Positions 1-8,741 of a DNA stretch of 64,000 bases are shown one piece after another. The position numbers were made by a program, and so were the translations under genes. The stretch comes from Clostridiales bacterium. GTDB lineage: Bacteria; Bacillota; Clostridia; Christensenellales; Borkfalkiaceae. Below the pieces are notes generated by a model. The model was given only the letters and a program-made list of their open reading frames with translations. It was not told the DNA's origin and ran no database searches. The stretch is from the NCBI GenBank assembly GCA_015055965.1, contig SVHG01000002.1, positions 1 through 64,000 on the forward strand, in the 5' to 3' direction. How positions within the stretch are numbered: the stretch's first letter is position 1; every line of letters begins with the position of its first letter.

Positions 1-26
1 TTATTCGTTCTTTTCCTTTCTTTCAT
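1..26 (-). CDS. Start of a gene leaving the left edge (partial)
   Basis: On the minus strand an ATG at 26-24 opens at least eight lysine/arginine-rich codons (MKERKRTN) before the window ends. A GGAGGT ribosome site lies about ten bases upstream (complement of 37-42), so this is probably a real start. It would be co-directional with and downstream of the SH3 membrane protein. Nothing can be said about function from eight residues. Confidence 0.35.
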
Positions 27-30
27 AAAA

Positions 31-72
31 ATATGCACCTCCAAAAATTTGTCTAACTTTTGGGGTGCATAT
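31..72 (-). promoter_or_regulatory. Hairpin that buries a ribosome-binding site
   Basis: A 15-bp inverted repeat (31-46 against 58-72, one bulged base) lies just upstream of the ATG at 26. In the minus-strand RNA the 3' arm contains the GGAGGT of that gene, so the folded form would hide the ribosome site. It could also act as a weak terminator for the upstream gene, since a short U run follows (30-27). Translational control is inference. Confidence 0.4.
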
Positions 73-124
73 CATATTTCGGGTGGATGTTTATTATTTA
101 AGTGAAAGTTGGGCTATAACGCGA

Positions 125-1819
125 TTAACGGGGCTTTATAGTGCTTTTCTTCTTGTTAAACACGTACTTTTTTTCAAAGAATATAGCGGTTACGAAAACT
201 GCAATTGCAAGTAAAACTATAACCGCAACGCGCCTATTGGTAATAGAGCCACGCTTTTGAATATCTTCTTTTAAAAGATAGCCAACCTTTTCGCCGCAAA
301 TAACCTTGTAGCAAGAATCAAGCTCTTCTATTATCATAACTTGAGTGTGAGCTGGTAGCTCTTCAAGCTCTTCCTCGCAAGCCTCGTTTAAATAAAGGGT
401 TACGGTCTTATTCGTTACGTTAGCCGTTTTAAAGGAATTATATTCAGGAAGGTCCTTTAAGGCGGATACTAAGAACGTGGAAGGAATATAACCAACGCTT
501 TCGCCTTGTTTAATAAGTGAATATTCAACGCCGGCAAGGGTTAGGGTATTAAGCACTTCTACCTTGGCAAACTTTTCAAGAGCAAAACTAGCAAAATCTT
601 TAGTTAGTCTGGGTTGTAAATAAGCCTTTGCGTTAGTGGTTAGGTAAGCGGTAGAGTTAACTGCCGTTTGAGTGATTGCCGTTGGGGTAAAGTCGGATTG
701 TAGAACTAAAGCCGTAACCTCGCCGGCAAGAAGATAGTAGTCACTTCCCAAGGTTGCAACAACAAGGTATTCACCGTCGCTTATTTGGGTGTGGTAGCCG
801 TTAAAAGAGAAGTAGCCAAGCTGTTGAGATTTTTCAAGGTTAATATCGTAAAGCTTAACCCCTTTTGCTATATTTACGTAATTAGGATTAGCGTTAAACG
901 CAATTTCAAAATCGCTTGGTAAATTAATTTTTGTAAAGCTTATCTCAAATGAAGTAAGCGCGTTTGCGGAAATATCGTATTCAACGATGCGGTCCTTTTG
1001 AGTATCACAAATTAAAATCTTGCCTTCAGATACAAAAAAGTCACCGCTGTTTTGAATATTAAGGGTGGTTAAATCAACCACAACGGTAGGAGTTGCAGAA
1101 TTTAAGTTTACTTCTAAGGAATAAATAACGTCATTTGCTTTGTAATAGAACGCGCCGTCGTAATCAAAGCATTCAACCTCGTTTACGCTAAAGCTTTTAA
1201 AAGAGCCTTGCGTTCCAATATCTTTAAACACGCAAAATAGCGCGTTTTGTGTTTTACTGTGATAAAAGATATTTAACTCATCTGTTAACGCAACGCAGTC
1301 AGAACGGTCTGACGCTTGGTCGGGTGTATGAATTAAATCAAAGCTAAGCGCATCCCCTTCGTTAAGCTCAAAAATAAATATATCGCGCAAAGAGTTAAAA
1401 ATAACGAAGCGGTTACCGTTAACTGCAAAGCAATCTATATTTTCAAAGGAAATATTGCTGTTTGCGGGGTAGCTAACGGGTAAAAAATCGTAAGTAGCAA
1501 GGTCAAGCGCAAAAAGCTTGCTATCGCAAAGGGTAAACAGGTAATTACCGCACTTTGCAATCTGCTTAACCGTGAAATCGCCGTAAGGGGTAAGGTCTAT
1601 TTTGTGGTAAGTGTCGTTATTGTAGATAACCAAAAGCTGTTTTTCTGCAATATAAACCACGTCGCCCTCTCTTGCAACGCAAAGTGGATTGCTCAGTTCA
1701 AAATATTCAAGTTTAGCGCCCGTAAGCGTTTCCGCATTAGTTTTTGCAAACCTTCCGCCAACAAAAAACAGCGAAATTAAGCAAAGAAAGCTTAAGGCTA
1801 TCGTAAGCAATTTTTTCAT
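125..1819 (-). CDS. Secreted/membrane protein: beta-propeller-like region, two SH3b-like domains, C-terminal TM
   Basis: 564 residues. A signal peptide or anchor occupies residues 1-30. Residues about 40-375 are repetitive beta-rich sequence with propeller-like blades. Two SH3b-like segments follow at about 390-460 and 465-525. A hydrophobic helix (about 534-555) is followed by a Lys-rich tail. Topology suggests an extracytoplasmic sensor or wall-binding protein tethered at its C-terminus. No catalytic motif is seen. The order signal peptide, paired SH3b, C-terminal TM repeats in the antisense gene at 9269-10072, so the two look like distant paralogues. No ribosome site precedes the ATG; a TTGACT-N17-TAAAAT promoter ends nine bases upstream, suggesting a nearly leaderless message. 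The gene is divergent from the LRR gene. Function unknown. Confidence 0.75.
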   Translation of the reverse strand: MKKLLTIALSFLCLISLFFVGGRFAKTNAETLTGAKLEYFELSNPLCVAREGDVVYIAEKQLLVIYNNDTYHKIDLTPYGDFTVKQIAKCGNYLFTLCDSKLFALDLATYDFLPVSYPANSNISFENIDCFAVNGNRFVIFNSLRDIFIFELNEGDALSFDLIHTPDQASDRSDCVALTDELNIFYHSKTQNALFCVFKDIGTQGSFKSFSVNEVECFDYDGAFYYKANDVIYSLEVNLNSATPTVVVDLTTLNIQNSGDFFVSEGKILICDTQKDRIVEYDISANALTSFEISFTKINLPSDFEIAFNANPNYVNIAKGVKLYDINLEKSQQLGYFSFNGYHTQISDGEYLVVATLGSDYYLLAGEVTALVLQSDFTPTAITQTAVNSTAYLTTNAKAYLQPRLTKDFASFALEKFAKVEVLNTLTLAGVEYSLIKQGESVGYIPSTFLVSALKDLPEYNSFKTANVTNKTVTLYLNEACEEELEELPAHTQVMIIEELDSCYKVICGEKVGYLLKEDIQKRGSITNRRVAVIVLLAIAVFVTAIFFEKKYVFNKKKSTIKPR

Positions 1820-1828
1820 AACAATAAT

Positions 1829-1857
1829 ATTTTATTATAAAAAAAGCTTTAAGTCAA
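1829..1857 (-). promoter_or_regulatory. Promoter for the SH3 membrane protein
   Basis: On the minus strand TTGACT (1857-1852) is followed by 17 bases and TAAAAT (1834-1829). Only nine bases separate the -10 box from the ATG at 1819, so transcription would begin within two or three bases of the start codon. Confidence 0.55.
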
Positions 1858-1905
1858 GTGATAATATGAAATTAGTTGAAAAATCATTTATTTAAAATAA
1901 ATGGC

Positions 1906-1934
1906 TTGCAATCTAAATTTAAAAGTGGTATAAT
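1906..1934 (+). promoter_or_regulatory. Promoter for the BspA-like gene
   Basis: TTGCAA (1906-1911), a 17-base spacer, then a perfect TATAAT (1929-1934). The expected start near 1941 coincides exactly with the 5' arm of the leader's closing stem, which supports both calls. Confidence 0.7.
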
Positions 1935-1940
1935 AAATTT

Positions 1941-2108
1941 GCGAACCCAATTAAATAATTTCAGTTTAAGTATACTTTAGGTGAAGTGTACCATTTTCGC
2001 GTTATAAAAATCTTAATCTGGGATTATTTATAATTTAATTGGGTGTCGCAGCTTGCGAGAAGGCACTTTGCAGTGTCGTATTCGTTTTGCATACGGCACT
2101 TTTTTATT
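1941..2108 (+). promoter_or_regulatory. Structured 5' leader with antiterminator/terminator choice (riboswitch-like, class unknown)
   Basis: Starting at the predicted transcript 5' end, 1945-1956 pairs perfectly with 2033-2044 (12 bp), extended by GCG 1941-1943 with CGC 2047-2049. The closed interior contains smaller hairpins, such as AATC/GATT near 2013-2023. Downstream, GGCACT/AGTGTC (2062-2077) can form a hairpin sharing bases with the 5' arm of an intrinsic terminator (2072-2100 plus a T run), so the two are mutually exclusive. The 3' part of the closing stem also overlaps another small hairpin. This is the layout of a transcription-controlling leader. I do not recognise a known riboswitch consensus. 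Confidence 0.55.
2072..2108 (+). terminator. Intrinsic terminator inside the leader
   Basis: A ten-base-pair stem (2072-2081 with 2091-2100, one G-U pair), a nine-base loop and a run of six T (2100-2105). It lies 30 bases before the ATG of the LRR gene and so must be bypassed for expression. Confidence 0.7.
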
Positions 2109-2136
2109 TGCCGAAAAATCAAAAGGAGAAAGAAGA

Positions 2137-5100
2137 ATGAAAAGAAAATTTTTATTGTTCATCTTAACAATTGCATTTTGTGCTTTATGTATGGGATCAT
2201 TTACCTCTTGCTTGAAGCATAAGCATGAGCACAGTTTTGTTCTTAATAGTGTTACCCCTGCAACCTGCCGAAAACCGGAATGCAGGTGGTATTCTTGTGA
2301 ATGCGGTGAAACGTCTATGGAATACGTAGGTGAACCATTAGAGCATGAATGGCAAGAAGCAACCTGTACGGAGCCCCAAACTTGCTTAGTTTGCGGTGAA
2401 ACTAGAGGTGGAACAACGAGGCATTCTTGGACAGATGCAACCTGTACGGAGCCCCAAACTTGCTTAGTTTGCGGTGAAACTAGAGGTGGAGCAACGGGGC
2501 ATTCTTGGGCAAATGCAACCTGCACAGAGCCCCAAACTTGCTTAGTTTGCGGTGAAACTAGTGGTGAAGCCTTAGGTCACAATATGGCAGCTCCCACATG
2601 TACAAAGCCAGCAACTTGTAAACGCGGTTGCGGTCATACGGAGGGTGAACCCTTAGGTCATACGGAGGTTATAGATCCTGCCGTTGAGTCCACTTGTACT
2701 GAACCCGGCTTAACAGAAGGTAAACATTGCTCTGTTTGTGAAGAAGTTTTAGTGACGCAAAAGGTAGTTCCTGCACTTGGGCATGATTGGAAAAATGCTA
2801 CTTGTACTATGCCAAAAACCTGTTCTGTTTGTAATGAAACAGAGGGTAATGAATTAGGCCACGATATGGCTGTTGCAACTTGTACTGTGGCCTCAACCTG
2901 TAAACGCGGTTGCGGATATACGGTAGGTGAACCCTTAGGGCATGATATGGCTGTTGCAACTTGCACTTTACCTTCGACCTGTAAGCGCAATTGCGGTTAT
3001 ACTGAAGGTGAAGCTTTAGGGCATACCGAGGTTATAGACCCTGCCGTTGCATCTACTTGTACTGAACCCGGCTTAACAGAAGGTAAACATTGCTCTGTTT
3101 GTGAAGAAGTTTTAGTGACGCAAAAGGTAGTTTCTGCACTTGGTCATAATTTTGTTAACGAAGTATGCTCTAGATGTGAAAAACAATTAGAGTATGATGA
3201 CTATTTAACCTTTACGTATAGCGGTGATAGATGTTCCGTTAGGGTTAAAAATATAAATTACGTGCCTGAAAAGGTTGTAATTCCAGATTATGTTACTTCT
3301 ATTGAAGCTTCTGGGTTTAAAAATTGCATTAACATGCTTTCAATTGAAATTCCTGATTCTGTTATATCTATTGGTATGGGTGCATTCAATGGGTGTTCTT
3401 CTCTTCAAAGTATAACTATACCGTTTGTTGGTGATAGGGCAGGCAAAACTTCAAGTGATACCTATCAATATCCTTTTGGTTATATTTTTGGCACAAGCAG
3501 TTATACTGGCGGTACTGCAACTAAACAATATTATTACGGTTCAAGTACAAGTAGCACAACAAATACTACCTATTATATTCCCACTTCTTTAAAGCAAGTA
3601 ACGGTAACAGGTGGTAATATATTATACGGAGCGTTTTATAATTGCAGTGGTTTAACTTCAATTGAAATACCTAATTCAGTTAGTTCGATTGGTGGAAGTG
3701 CGTTCAATCGTTGCAGCAGTTTAACTTCGATTGAAATTCCCAATTCAGTTACTTCTATTGGTTCTAGTGCGTTCTATCGTTGCAGTAGTTTAACTGAAAT
3801 TACGTTGCCGTTTGTTGGTGCAACTGTTTCAGCAATAGGATATCAATCTGTATTTGGGTTTATCTTTGGTTACACTACTGATAGCCGTTCATCAATTTCA
3901 GGTGCTACTTACCAATATTACGATTCATCATCAACATCATCGTATAAATACTATCATTATTATATACCAAGTTCACTAAAGAAAGTAACTATAACAGGTG
4001 AATTTATTAGCTATAATGCGTTCAAGAATTGCAGTAGTTTAACTTCAGTAGTAATAGGCGATTTTGTTACTTTTATTGGTTCTTCTGCATTCTCTGGTTG
4101 CAGTAGCTTAGAATTTAACGTACATGGTAACGGTTTATATTTAGGTAATGAGAATAACCCCTTTATTGCGTTAATAATGGGGTCTAATACCGCAATTTCT
4201 ACTTTAGAAGTTCATCAAGATACTAAAATTATTGCAAATAATGCTTTTTATAATTATGCAAGTTTAACTTCAGTTTTAATAGATGATTCCGTTACTTCTA
4301 TTGGTGAGCGTGCGTTCTCTGGTTGTAGCAGCTTAACTGAAGTGAATTATTTAGGAAGTATAGACGATTGGGCAGAGATAGAATTTGGTTCTAGTACTGC
4401 AAACCCATTATATTATGCAGAGCAGTTAAAAATAAATGGTGAAGTAGTAACGGAAGTTAATTTAACGTCTGCAACAAAAGTTTCTAATTATGCGTTCTAT
4501 TATTGCAGTAGGTTAACTTTAGTAGTAATAGGTGATTCCGTTACTTCTATTGGTTCTGGTGCGTTCGAAGGTTGCTATTTAACCTCGGTAGTAATAGGTG
4601 ATTCCGTTACTTCTATTGGTGAAAATGCATTCCAGAATTGTAGTAGTGAAACTGAAGTAAATTATTTAGGTACGATAGATGAGTGGGCGGAGATGGAATT
4701 TGGTAATGGTTATGCAAACCCACTATATTATGCAAAGCAGTTAAAAATAAATGGTGAAATAGTAACGGAAGTTAATTTAACGTCTGCAACAAAAATATCT
4801 GCTTTTTCGTTCTATGGTTGCAGTGCTTTAACTTCAGTGGTAATTGGTGATTCTGTTACTTCAATTGGTTCTTCTGCGTTCTCTGGTTGCAGTAGTTTAA
4901 CTTCAGTAGTAATAGGTGATTCCGTTACTTCTATTGGTGAATATGCGTTCGAGGATTGCAGTAGTTTAACTGAAGTGAATTATTTAGGCACTATAGACCA
5001 ATGGGCAGAGATAGAATTTGGTTCTGTTGATGCAAACCCATTATTTTATGCAAAGAAATTGAAAATAAATGGTGAAGTAGTAACGGAAGTTAATTTAACG

Positions 5101-8022
5101 TCTGCAACAAAAGTTTCTAATTATGCGTTCTTTAAGTGCAGTAATTTAACTTCAGTGGTAATTGGTGATTCTGTTACTTCAATTGGTTCTTCTGCGTTCT
5201 CTGGTTGCAGTGGCTTAACTTCAATTGAAATTCCAGATTCTGTTACTTCTATCGGTTATTCTGCATTCTCTGGTTGTTCTTCTCTTCAAAGAATAACTGT
5301 ACCATTTGTTGGTGAGAAGGCAGACAAAACTTCAAGCGATACGTATCAATATCCGTTTGGTTATATCTTTGGAACTTCAAGTTACACAGGTGGAACTGCT
5401 ACAAAACAATATTATTATGGCTCAAGCACAAGCAGCTCAGTTTATTCTACCTATTATATTCCCACTTCTTTAAAGAAAGTAACGGTAACAGGTGGTAATA
5501 TATTATACGGCGCGTTCCGAGGTTGTAGTAGTTTAACCTCAGTTGTAATAGGTGATTCCGTTACTTCTATTGGTTCTTCTGCGTTCTATGGTTGCTCTAG
5601 GTTAACTTCAGTTGAAATTCCAGAGTCCGTTACTTCTATTGGTGAGGATGCGTTCTATGGTTGCAGTAGTTTAACTGAAGTAAATTATTTAGGTAGCATT
5701 GATGATTGGGCTGAGATAGAATTTGGTTCTAATATGGCAAACCCATTATGTTATGCAAAGCAATTAAAAATAAATGGTGAAGTAGTAACAGAAGTCAATT
5801 TAACGTCTGCAACAAAAGTTTCTAATTATTCGTTCTATAATTACGATAATTTAACCTCTGTTATAATAGGTGATTCCGTTACTTCTATCGGTGGTTCTGC
5901 GTTCGCTGGTTGCAGTGGTTTGACTTCAGTTGAAATTCCAGATTCCGTTACTTATATACGTGGTGCTGCGTTTCGGGGGTGTAGTGGTTTAACTTCAGTT
6001 GTAATAGGTGATTCCGTTACTTCTATTGGTAATGAGACTTTTGAAAATTGCGGAAAATTAAATATAATAGTAATAGGTAATTCCGTTACAACCATTGGTT
6101 ATAACGCTTTTTATGGTTGCAATAAATCACTTAAAGTAATAAACGATTCAAATAAAATAATGGAAGAAAAAGATTTTAGTATAAGCGCTTTAGGGTATTA
6201 TGCATTATATGTATTCAATTGTTACGATAATGCTAATCTTATCATAGATGATAATGGTTATATTATTTATATCACTAATGAAAATACTGTCAATGAATGC
6301 AAACTTTTACTTTCATATATAGGGACGGAATCAGAATTGCTAATTCCCTCATATATTACGCAAATCAATCAATATGCATTTCATAATTGCCGTAGTTTAA
6401 CTTCAATTGAAATTCCCGATTCAGTTACTTCTATTGGTAATTATGCGTTTGAGGGTTGCAGTAGTTTAACTTCAGTAGTAATAGGTGATTCCGTTACTTC
6501 TATTGGTAAGCGGGCGTTTTCTGGTTGTTCTTCTCTTGAAAGTATGGTTATACCTTTTGTTGGTGATAAGGCAGGCAAAACTTCAAGGGATATTTATCAA
6601 TATCCGTTTGGTTATATCTTTGGAACTTCAAGTTATACAGGTGGAACTGCTACAGAACAATGTTATTATTATGATTCAAGCACAACTTATTCTACCTATT
6701 ATATCCCCACTTCTTTGAAGGAAGTAATTGTAACAGGTGGTAATATATTATACGGAGCGTTTTATAATTGCAGTGGTTTAACTTCAATTGAAATACCTAA
6801 TTCCGTTACTTCTATTGGTGAGCGTGCGTTTTTTAATTGCAGTAGTTTAACTTCAGTTGAAATTCCAGATTCCGTTGCTTCTATTGGTGATCTTGCGTTC
6901 TATGGTTGTAGTAGCTTAACTTCAGTTGTAATTCCCGATTCCGTTACTTCTATTGGTTCTTCTGCGTTCTCTGGTTGCAGTAGTTTAACTTCAGTTATAA
7001 TAGGTGATTCCGTTACTTCTATTGGTTCTTCTGCGTTCTATGGTTGCAGTAGTTTAACTTCAGTGGTCATTCCCGATTCAGTTACTTCTATTGGTTCTTA
7101 TGCGTTCTATGATTGCAGTAGTTTAACCTCAGTAGTAATAGGTGATTCCGTTACTTCTATTGGTGAAAATGCTTTCTATAATTGCAGTAATTTAACCTCG
7201 GTTGTAATCCCTGATTCCGTTACTTCTATTGGTGAAAATGCTTTCTATGATTGCAGTAATTTAACCTCTGTTATAATAGGTGATTCCGTTACCTCTATTG
7301 GCTCTTATGCGTTCCTTAATTGCTATAAACTTGTGGAAGTGATAAATAAATCATCATACATAACTGCAATAAAAGGTGATACTTCAAATGGCTATATAGG
7401 ATATTATGCATTATCAGTATCTAACTGTGATGATTCTTACGTAAGCAAGATTACTAATGATAACGGTTATATAATTTATACTGACGGAGCAGAAAAAATT
7501 CTAGTTGGTTATAACGGTACAGAAACAGCTTTAACCCTACCTTCTTATGTTACAGAAATTAATAAGTATGCGTTTTATAATTTTAAAAGTTTAACCTCAG
7601 TAGTAATAGGTGATTCCGTTACTACTATTGGTTACAAAGCGTTCTATTCTTGCAGTGCTTTAACTTCAGTAGTAATAGGTAATTCCGTTACTACTATTGG
7701 TGTTTCTGCGTTTGAGGATTGCAGTAGTTTAACTTCAGTAGTAATAGGTGATTCCGTTACTTCTATTTGTGATTATGCGTTTGAGGATTGCAGTAGTTTA
7801 ACTTCAGTAGTAATAGGTGATTCCGTTACTTATATTGGTTATTATGCGTTCTATGGTTGCAGTAGGTTAACAAAGGTATATTATAAGGGCAGCAATATTA
7901 CAGTTAAAAGTGGTAACACGTCTCTAACAAACGCAACGCATTATTATTATAGTGAAAGTGAGCCTGCGGAAAGTGGAAACTTTTGGCATTATGATGAAAA
8001 CGGTAACGTTGTGGTTTGGTAA
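2137..8022 (+). CDS. Giant BspA-like leucine-rich-repeat surface lipoprotein
   Basis: 1961 residues from the ATG at 2137, chosen because AAAGGAG precedes it and a lipoprotein signal peptide begins there (SFTSC, Cys about 25). An earlier in-frame ATG at 2053 lies within the terminator leader. Residues about 30-350 hold some nine Cys-rich modules of the type ATCTEPQTCLVCGET, with paired CxxC and His, resembling small zinc ribbons. From about 380 to the C-terminus come dozens of LRR_5 (BspA/TpLRR) repeats such as SSLTSVVIGDSVTSIGSSAF. Longer repeated inserts interrupt them, one beginning NYLGSIDDWAEIEFG and one YQYPFGYIFGTSSYTGGTA. The family is known for surface display and adhesion. The near-identical DNA repeats should allow copy-number change by recombination. 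The exact ligand cannot be inferred. Confidence 0.9.
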   Translation: MKRKFLLFILTIAFCALCMGSFTSCLKHKHEHSFVLNSVTPATCRKPECRWYSCECGETSMEYVGEPLEHEWQEATCTEPQTCLVCGETRGGTTRHSWTDATCTEPQTCLVCGETRGGATGHSWANATCTEPQTCLVCGETSGEALGHNMAAPTCTKPATCKRGCGHTEGEPLGHTEVIDPAVESTCTEPGLTEGKHCSVCEEVLVTQKVVPALGHDWKNATCTMPKTCSVCNETEGNELGHDMAVATCTVASTCKRGCGYTVGEPLGHDMAVATCTLPSTCKRNCGYTEGEALGHTEVIDPAVASTCTEPGLTEGKHCSVCEEVLVTQKVVSALGHNFVNEVCSRCEKQLEYDDYLTFTYSGDRCSVRVKNINYVPEKVVIPDYVTSIEASGFKNCINMLSIEIPDSVISIGMGAFNGCSSLQSITIPFVGDRAGKTSSDTYQYPFGYIFGTSSYTGGTATKQYYYGSSTSSTTNTTYYIPTSLKQVTVTGGNILYGAFYNCSGLTSIEIPNSVSSIGGSAFNRCSSLTSIEIPNSVTSIGSSAFYRCSSLTEITLPFVGATVSAIGYQSVFGFIFGYTTDSRSSISGATYQYYDSSSTSSYKYYHYYIPSSLKKVTITGEFISYNAFKNCSSLTSVVIGDFVTFIGSSAFSGCSSLEFNVHGNGLYLGNENNPFIALIMGSNTAISTLEVHQDTKIIANNAFYNYASLTSVLIDDSVTSIGERAFSGCSSLTEVNYLGSIDDWAEIEFGSSTANPLYYAEQLKINGEVVTEVNLTSATKVSNYAFYYCSRLTLVVIGDSVTSIGSGAFEGCYLTSVVIGDSVTSIGENAFQNCSSETEVNYLGTIDEWAEMEFGNGYANPLYYAKQLKINGEIVTEVNLTSATKISAFSFYGCSALTSVVIGDSVTSIGSSAFSGCSSLTSVVIGDSVTSIGEYAFEDCSSLTEVNYLGTIDQWAEIEFGSVDANPLFYAKKLKINGEVVTEVNLTSATKVSNYAFFKCSNLTSVVIGDSVTSIGSSAFSGCSGLTSIEIPDSVTSIGYSAFSGCSSLQRITVPFVGEKADKTSSDTYQYPFGYIFGTSSYTGGTATKQYYYGSSTSSSVYSTYYIPTSLKKVTVTGGNILYGAFRGCSSLTSVVIGDSVTSIGSSAFYGCSRLTSVEIPESVTSIGEDAFYGCSSLTEVNYLGSIDDWAEIEFGSNMANPLCYAKQLKINGEVVTEVNLTSATKVSNYSFYNYDNLTSVIIGDSVTSIGGSAFAGCSGLTSVEIPDSVTYIRGAAFRGCSGLTSVVIGDSVTSIGNETFENCGKLNIIVIGNSVTTIGYNAFYGCNKSLKVINDSNKIMEEKDFSISALGYYALYVFNCYDNANLIIDDNGYIIYITNENTVNECKLLLSYIGTESELLIPSYITQINQYAFHNCRSLTSIEIPDSVTSIGNYAFEGCSSLTSVVIGDSVTSIGKRAFSGCSSLESMVIPFVGDKAGKTSRDIYQYPFGYIFGTSSYTGGTATEQCYYYDSSTTYSTYYIPTSLKEVIVTGGNILYGAFYNCSGLTSIEIPNSVTSIGERAFFNCSSLTSVEIPDSVASIGDLAFYGCSSLTSVVIPDSVTSIGSSAFSGCSSLTSVIIGDSVTSIGSSAFYGCSSLTSVVIPDSVTSIGSYAFYDCSSLTSVVIGDSVTSIGENAFYNCSNLTSVVIPDSVTSIGENAFYDCSNLTSVIIGDSVTSIGSYAFLNCYKLVEVINKSSYITAIKGDTSNGYIGYYALSVSNCDDSYVSKITNDNGYIIYTDGAEKILVGYNGTETALTLPSYVTEINKYAFYNFKSLTSVVIGDSVTTIGYKAFYSCSALTSVVIGNSVTTIGVSAFEDCSSLTSVVIGDSVTSICDYAFEDCSSLTSVVIGDSVTYIGYYAFYGCSRLTKVYYKGSNITVKSGNTSLTNATHYYYSESEPAESGNFWHYDENGNVVVW

Positions 8023-8055
8023 TTGCAATTAAAAATAATATTTATAATTAAATAC

Positions 8056-8092
8056 AAAAAGCCTTTTCCTTGTATTTGGAAAGGGCTTTTTT
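8056..8092 (+). terminator. Terminator of the LRR gene
   Basis: AAAAAGCC-TTTTCC pairs with GGAAA-GGGCTTTTTT across an eight-base loop, followed by a T run. It starts 34 bases after the stop codon. Confidence 0.8.
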
Positions 8093-8164
8093 GGTGTGAA
8101 AAAGTAGCATTAGCATATTTTTACGGTTATTCTGGAACGAGTTATATGCGAAGTGATAGAGTCT

Positions 8165-8345
8165 AAGAACTAACGTAATGATTTTGCTAACGCAATGATA
8201 TTCGTGCCTTGCACGAATGATTTTTTGCTAACGCAAAATGATGTTCGCACCCGTGCGAATTAAGGGATGGCTCTTATTATAGAACGCAAGAGATCCTATC
8301 GCTAACGCTCCAGGACGACTACGAACTAACGCTTCAGGATGATAA
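8165..8345. repeat. Array of small palindromes plus an inverted REP-like unit
   Basis: Four perfect hairpins follow one another: 8184-8195 (TTGC/GCAA), 8200-8218 (ATTCGTGC/GCACGAAT), 8223-8238 (TTTTGC/GCAAAA) and 8244-8259 (TTCGCAC/GTGCGAA), separated by ATGAT-like spacers. At about 8290-8320 lies a reverse-orientation copy of the REP-like unit found at 43868-44040 (AGATCCTATCGCTAACGC). There is no coding potential. The rest of 8093-8440 shows nothing else I can name. Confidence 0.6.
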
Positions 8346-8440
8346 AAAAACTTGAAAAATTATTTTTGCTAAAATTCCGCATTGTATGCGGTTTTTTTGT
8401 TTTATGGAAAAATTATTTTTTAAAAAACGTCAGTAATTCC

Positions 8441-8469
8441 TTTACTAAAAAATTCCCCTGTGCTATAAT
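8441..8469 (+). promoter_or_regulatory. Promoter of the phage-like operon
   Basis: TTTACT (8441-8446), 17 bases, then an extended -10 TGCTATAAT (-10 at 8464-8469). It lies about 270 bases upstream of the first gene of the virion module, leaving a long leader. Confidence 0.6.
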
Positions 8470-8583
8470 AAAAGCGAACATATGTTCTAAAACAAAAATT
8501 CCAAACGGCAATTAAAAAAGAAAAAAAGGGGGCGGTGTAGCAAAAAAATTACCAAATTTATTCAAAAGAAAAAAGCGCGCTTA

Positions 8584-8694
8584 AAAGGGATGACTTAAAA
8601 TAAAATTAAAAGTTATTTTAAGACCGTTAGTCAACCCTTTGTAAGGCGCTAAAAAATAAAGACTTAACCGAAATATTATCAAGACTTAACCGAA
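8584..8694 (+). promoter_or_regulatory. Leader hairpin and direct repeats before the ArpU-like gene
   Basis: 8584-8603 and 8613-8640 form a long imperfect stem: the inner ten bases CTTAAAATAA/TTATTTTAAG are perfect, and the outer arms AAAGGG-TGACT/AGTCA-CCCTTT match with one mismatch. Immediately after, GACTTAACCGAA occurs twice (8661-8672 and 8683-8694), spaced 22 bp or two helical turns. The repeats could bind a regulator. This is pattern evidence only. Confidence 0.4.
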
Positions 8695-8741
8695 CGCTTT
8701 TTTAAATGCCGTGGAAAAAATTATTTAGGGGGAATTACGGG

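Noticed and set aside
1941..2108. Known riboswitch (c-di-GMP, purine, SAM, cobalamin, fluoride)
   Set aside because: Checked by eye for the conserved cores; none fits.
2053..2136. Upstream in-frame start of the LRR gene
   Set aside because: It lies across the terminator and would remove the signal peptide from the N-terminus; no ribosome site.
2340..2560. Near-identical spaced repeats that could resemble a CRISPR array
   Set aside because: Repeats are in frame and encode Cys-rich modules; spacers are also coding and repeated; no cas genes.
2658..2990. Leftward open frame within the LRR gene
   Set aside because: Shadow of the repeats on the other strand; no ribosome site or promoter.
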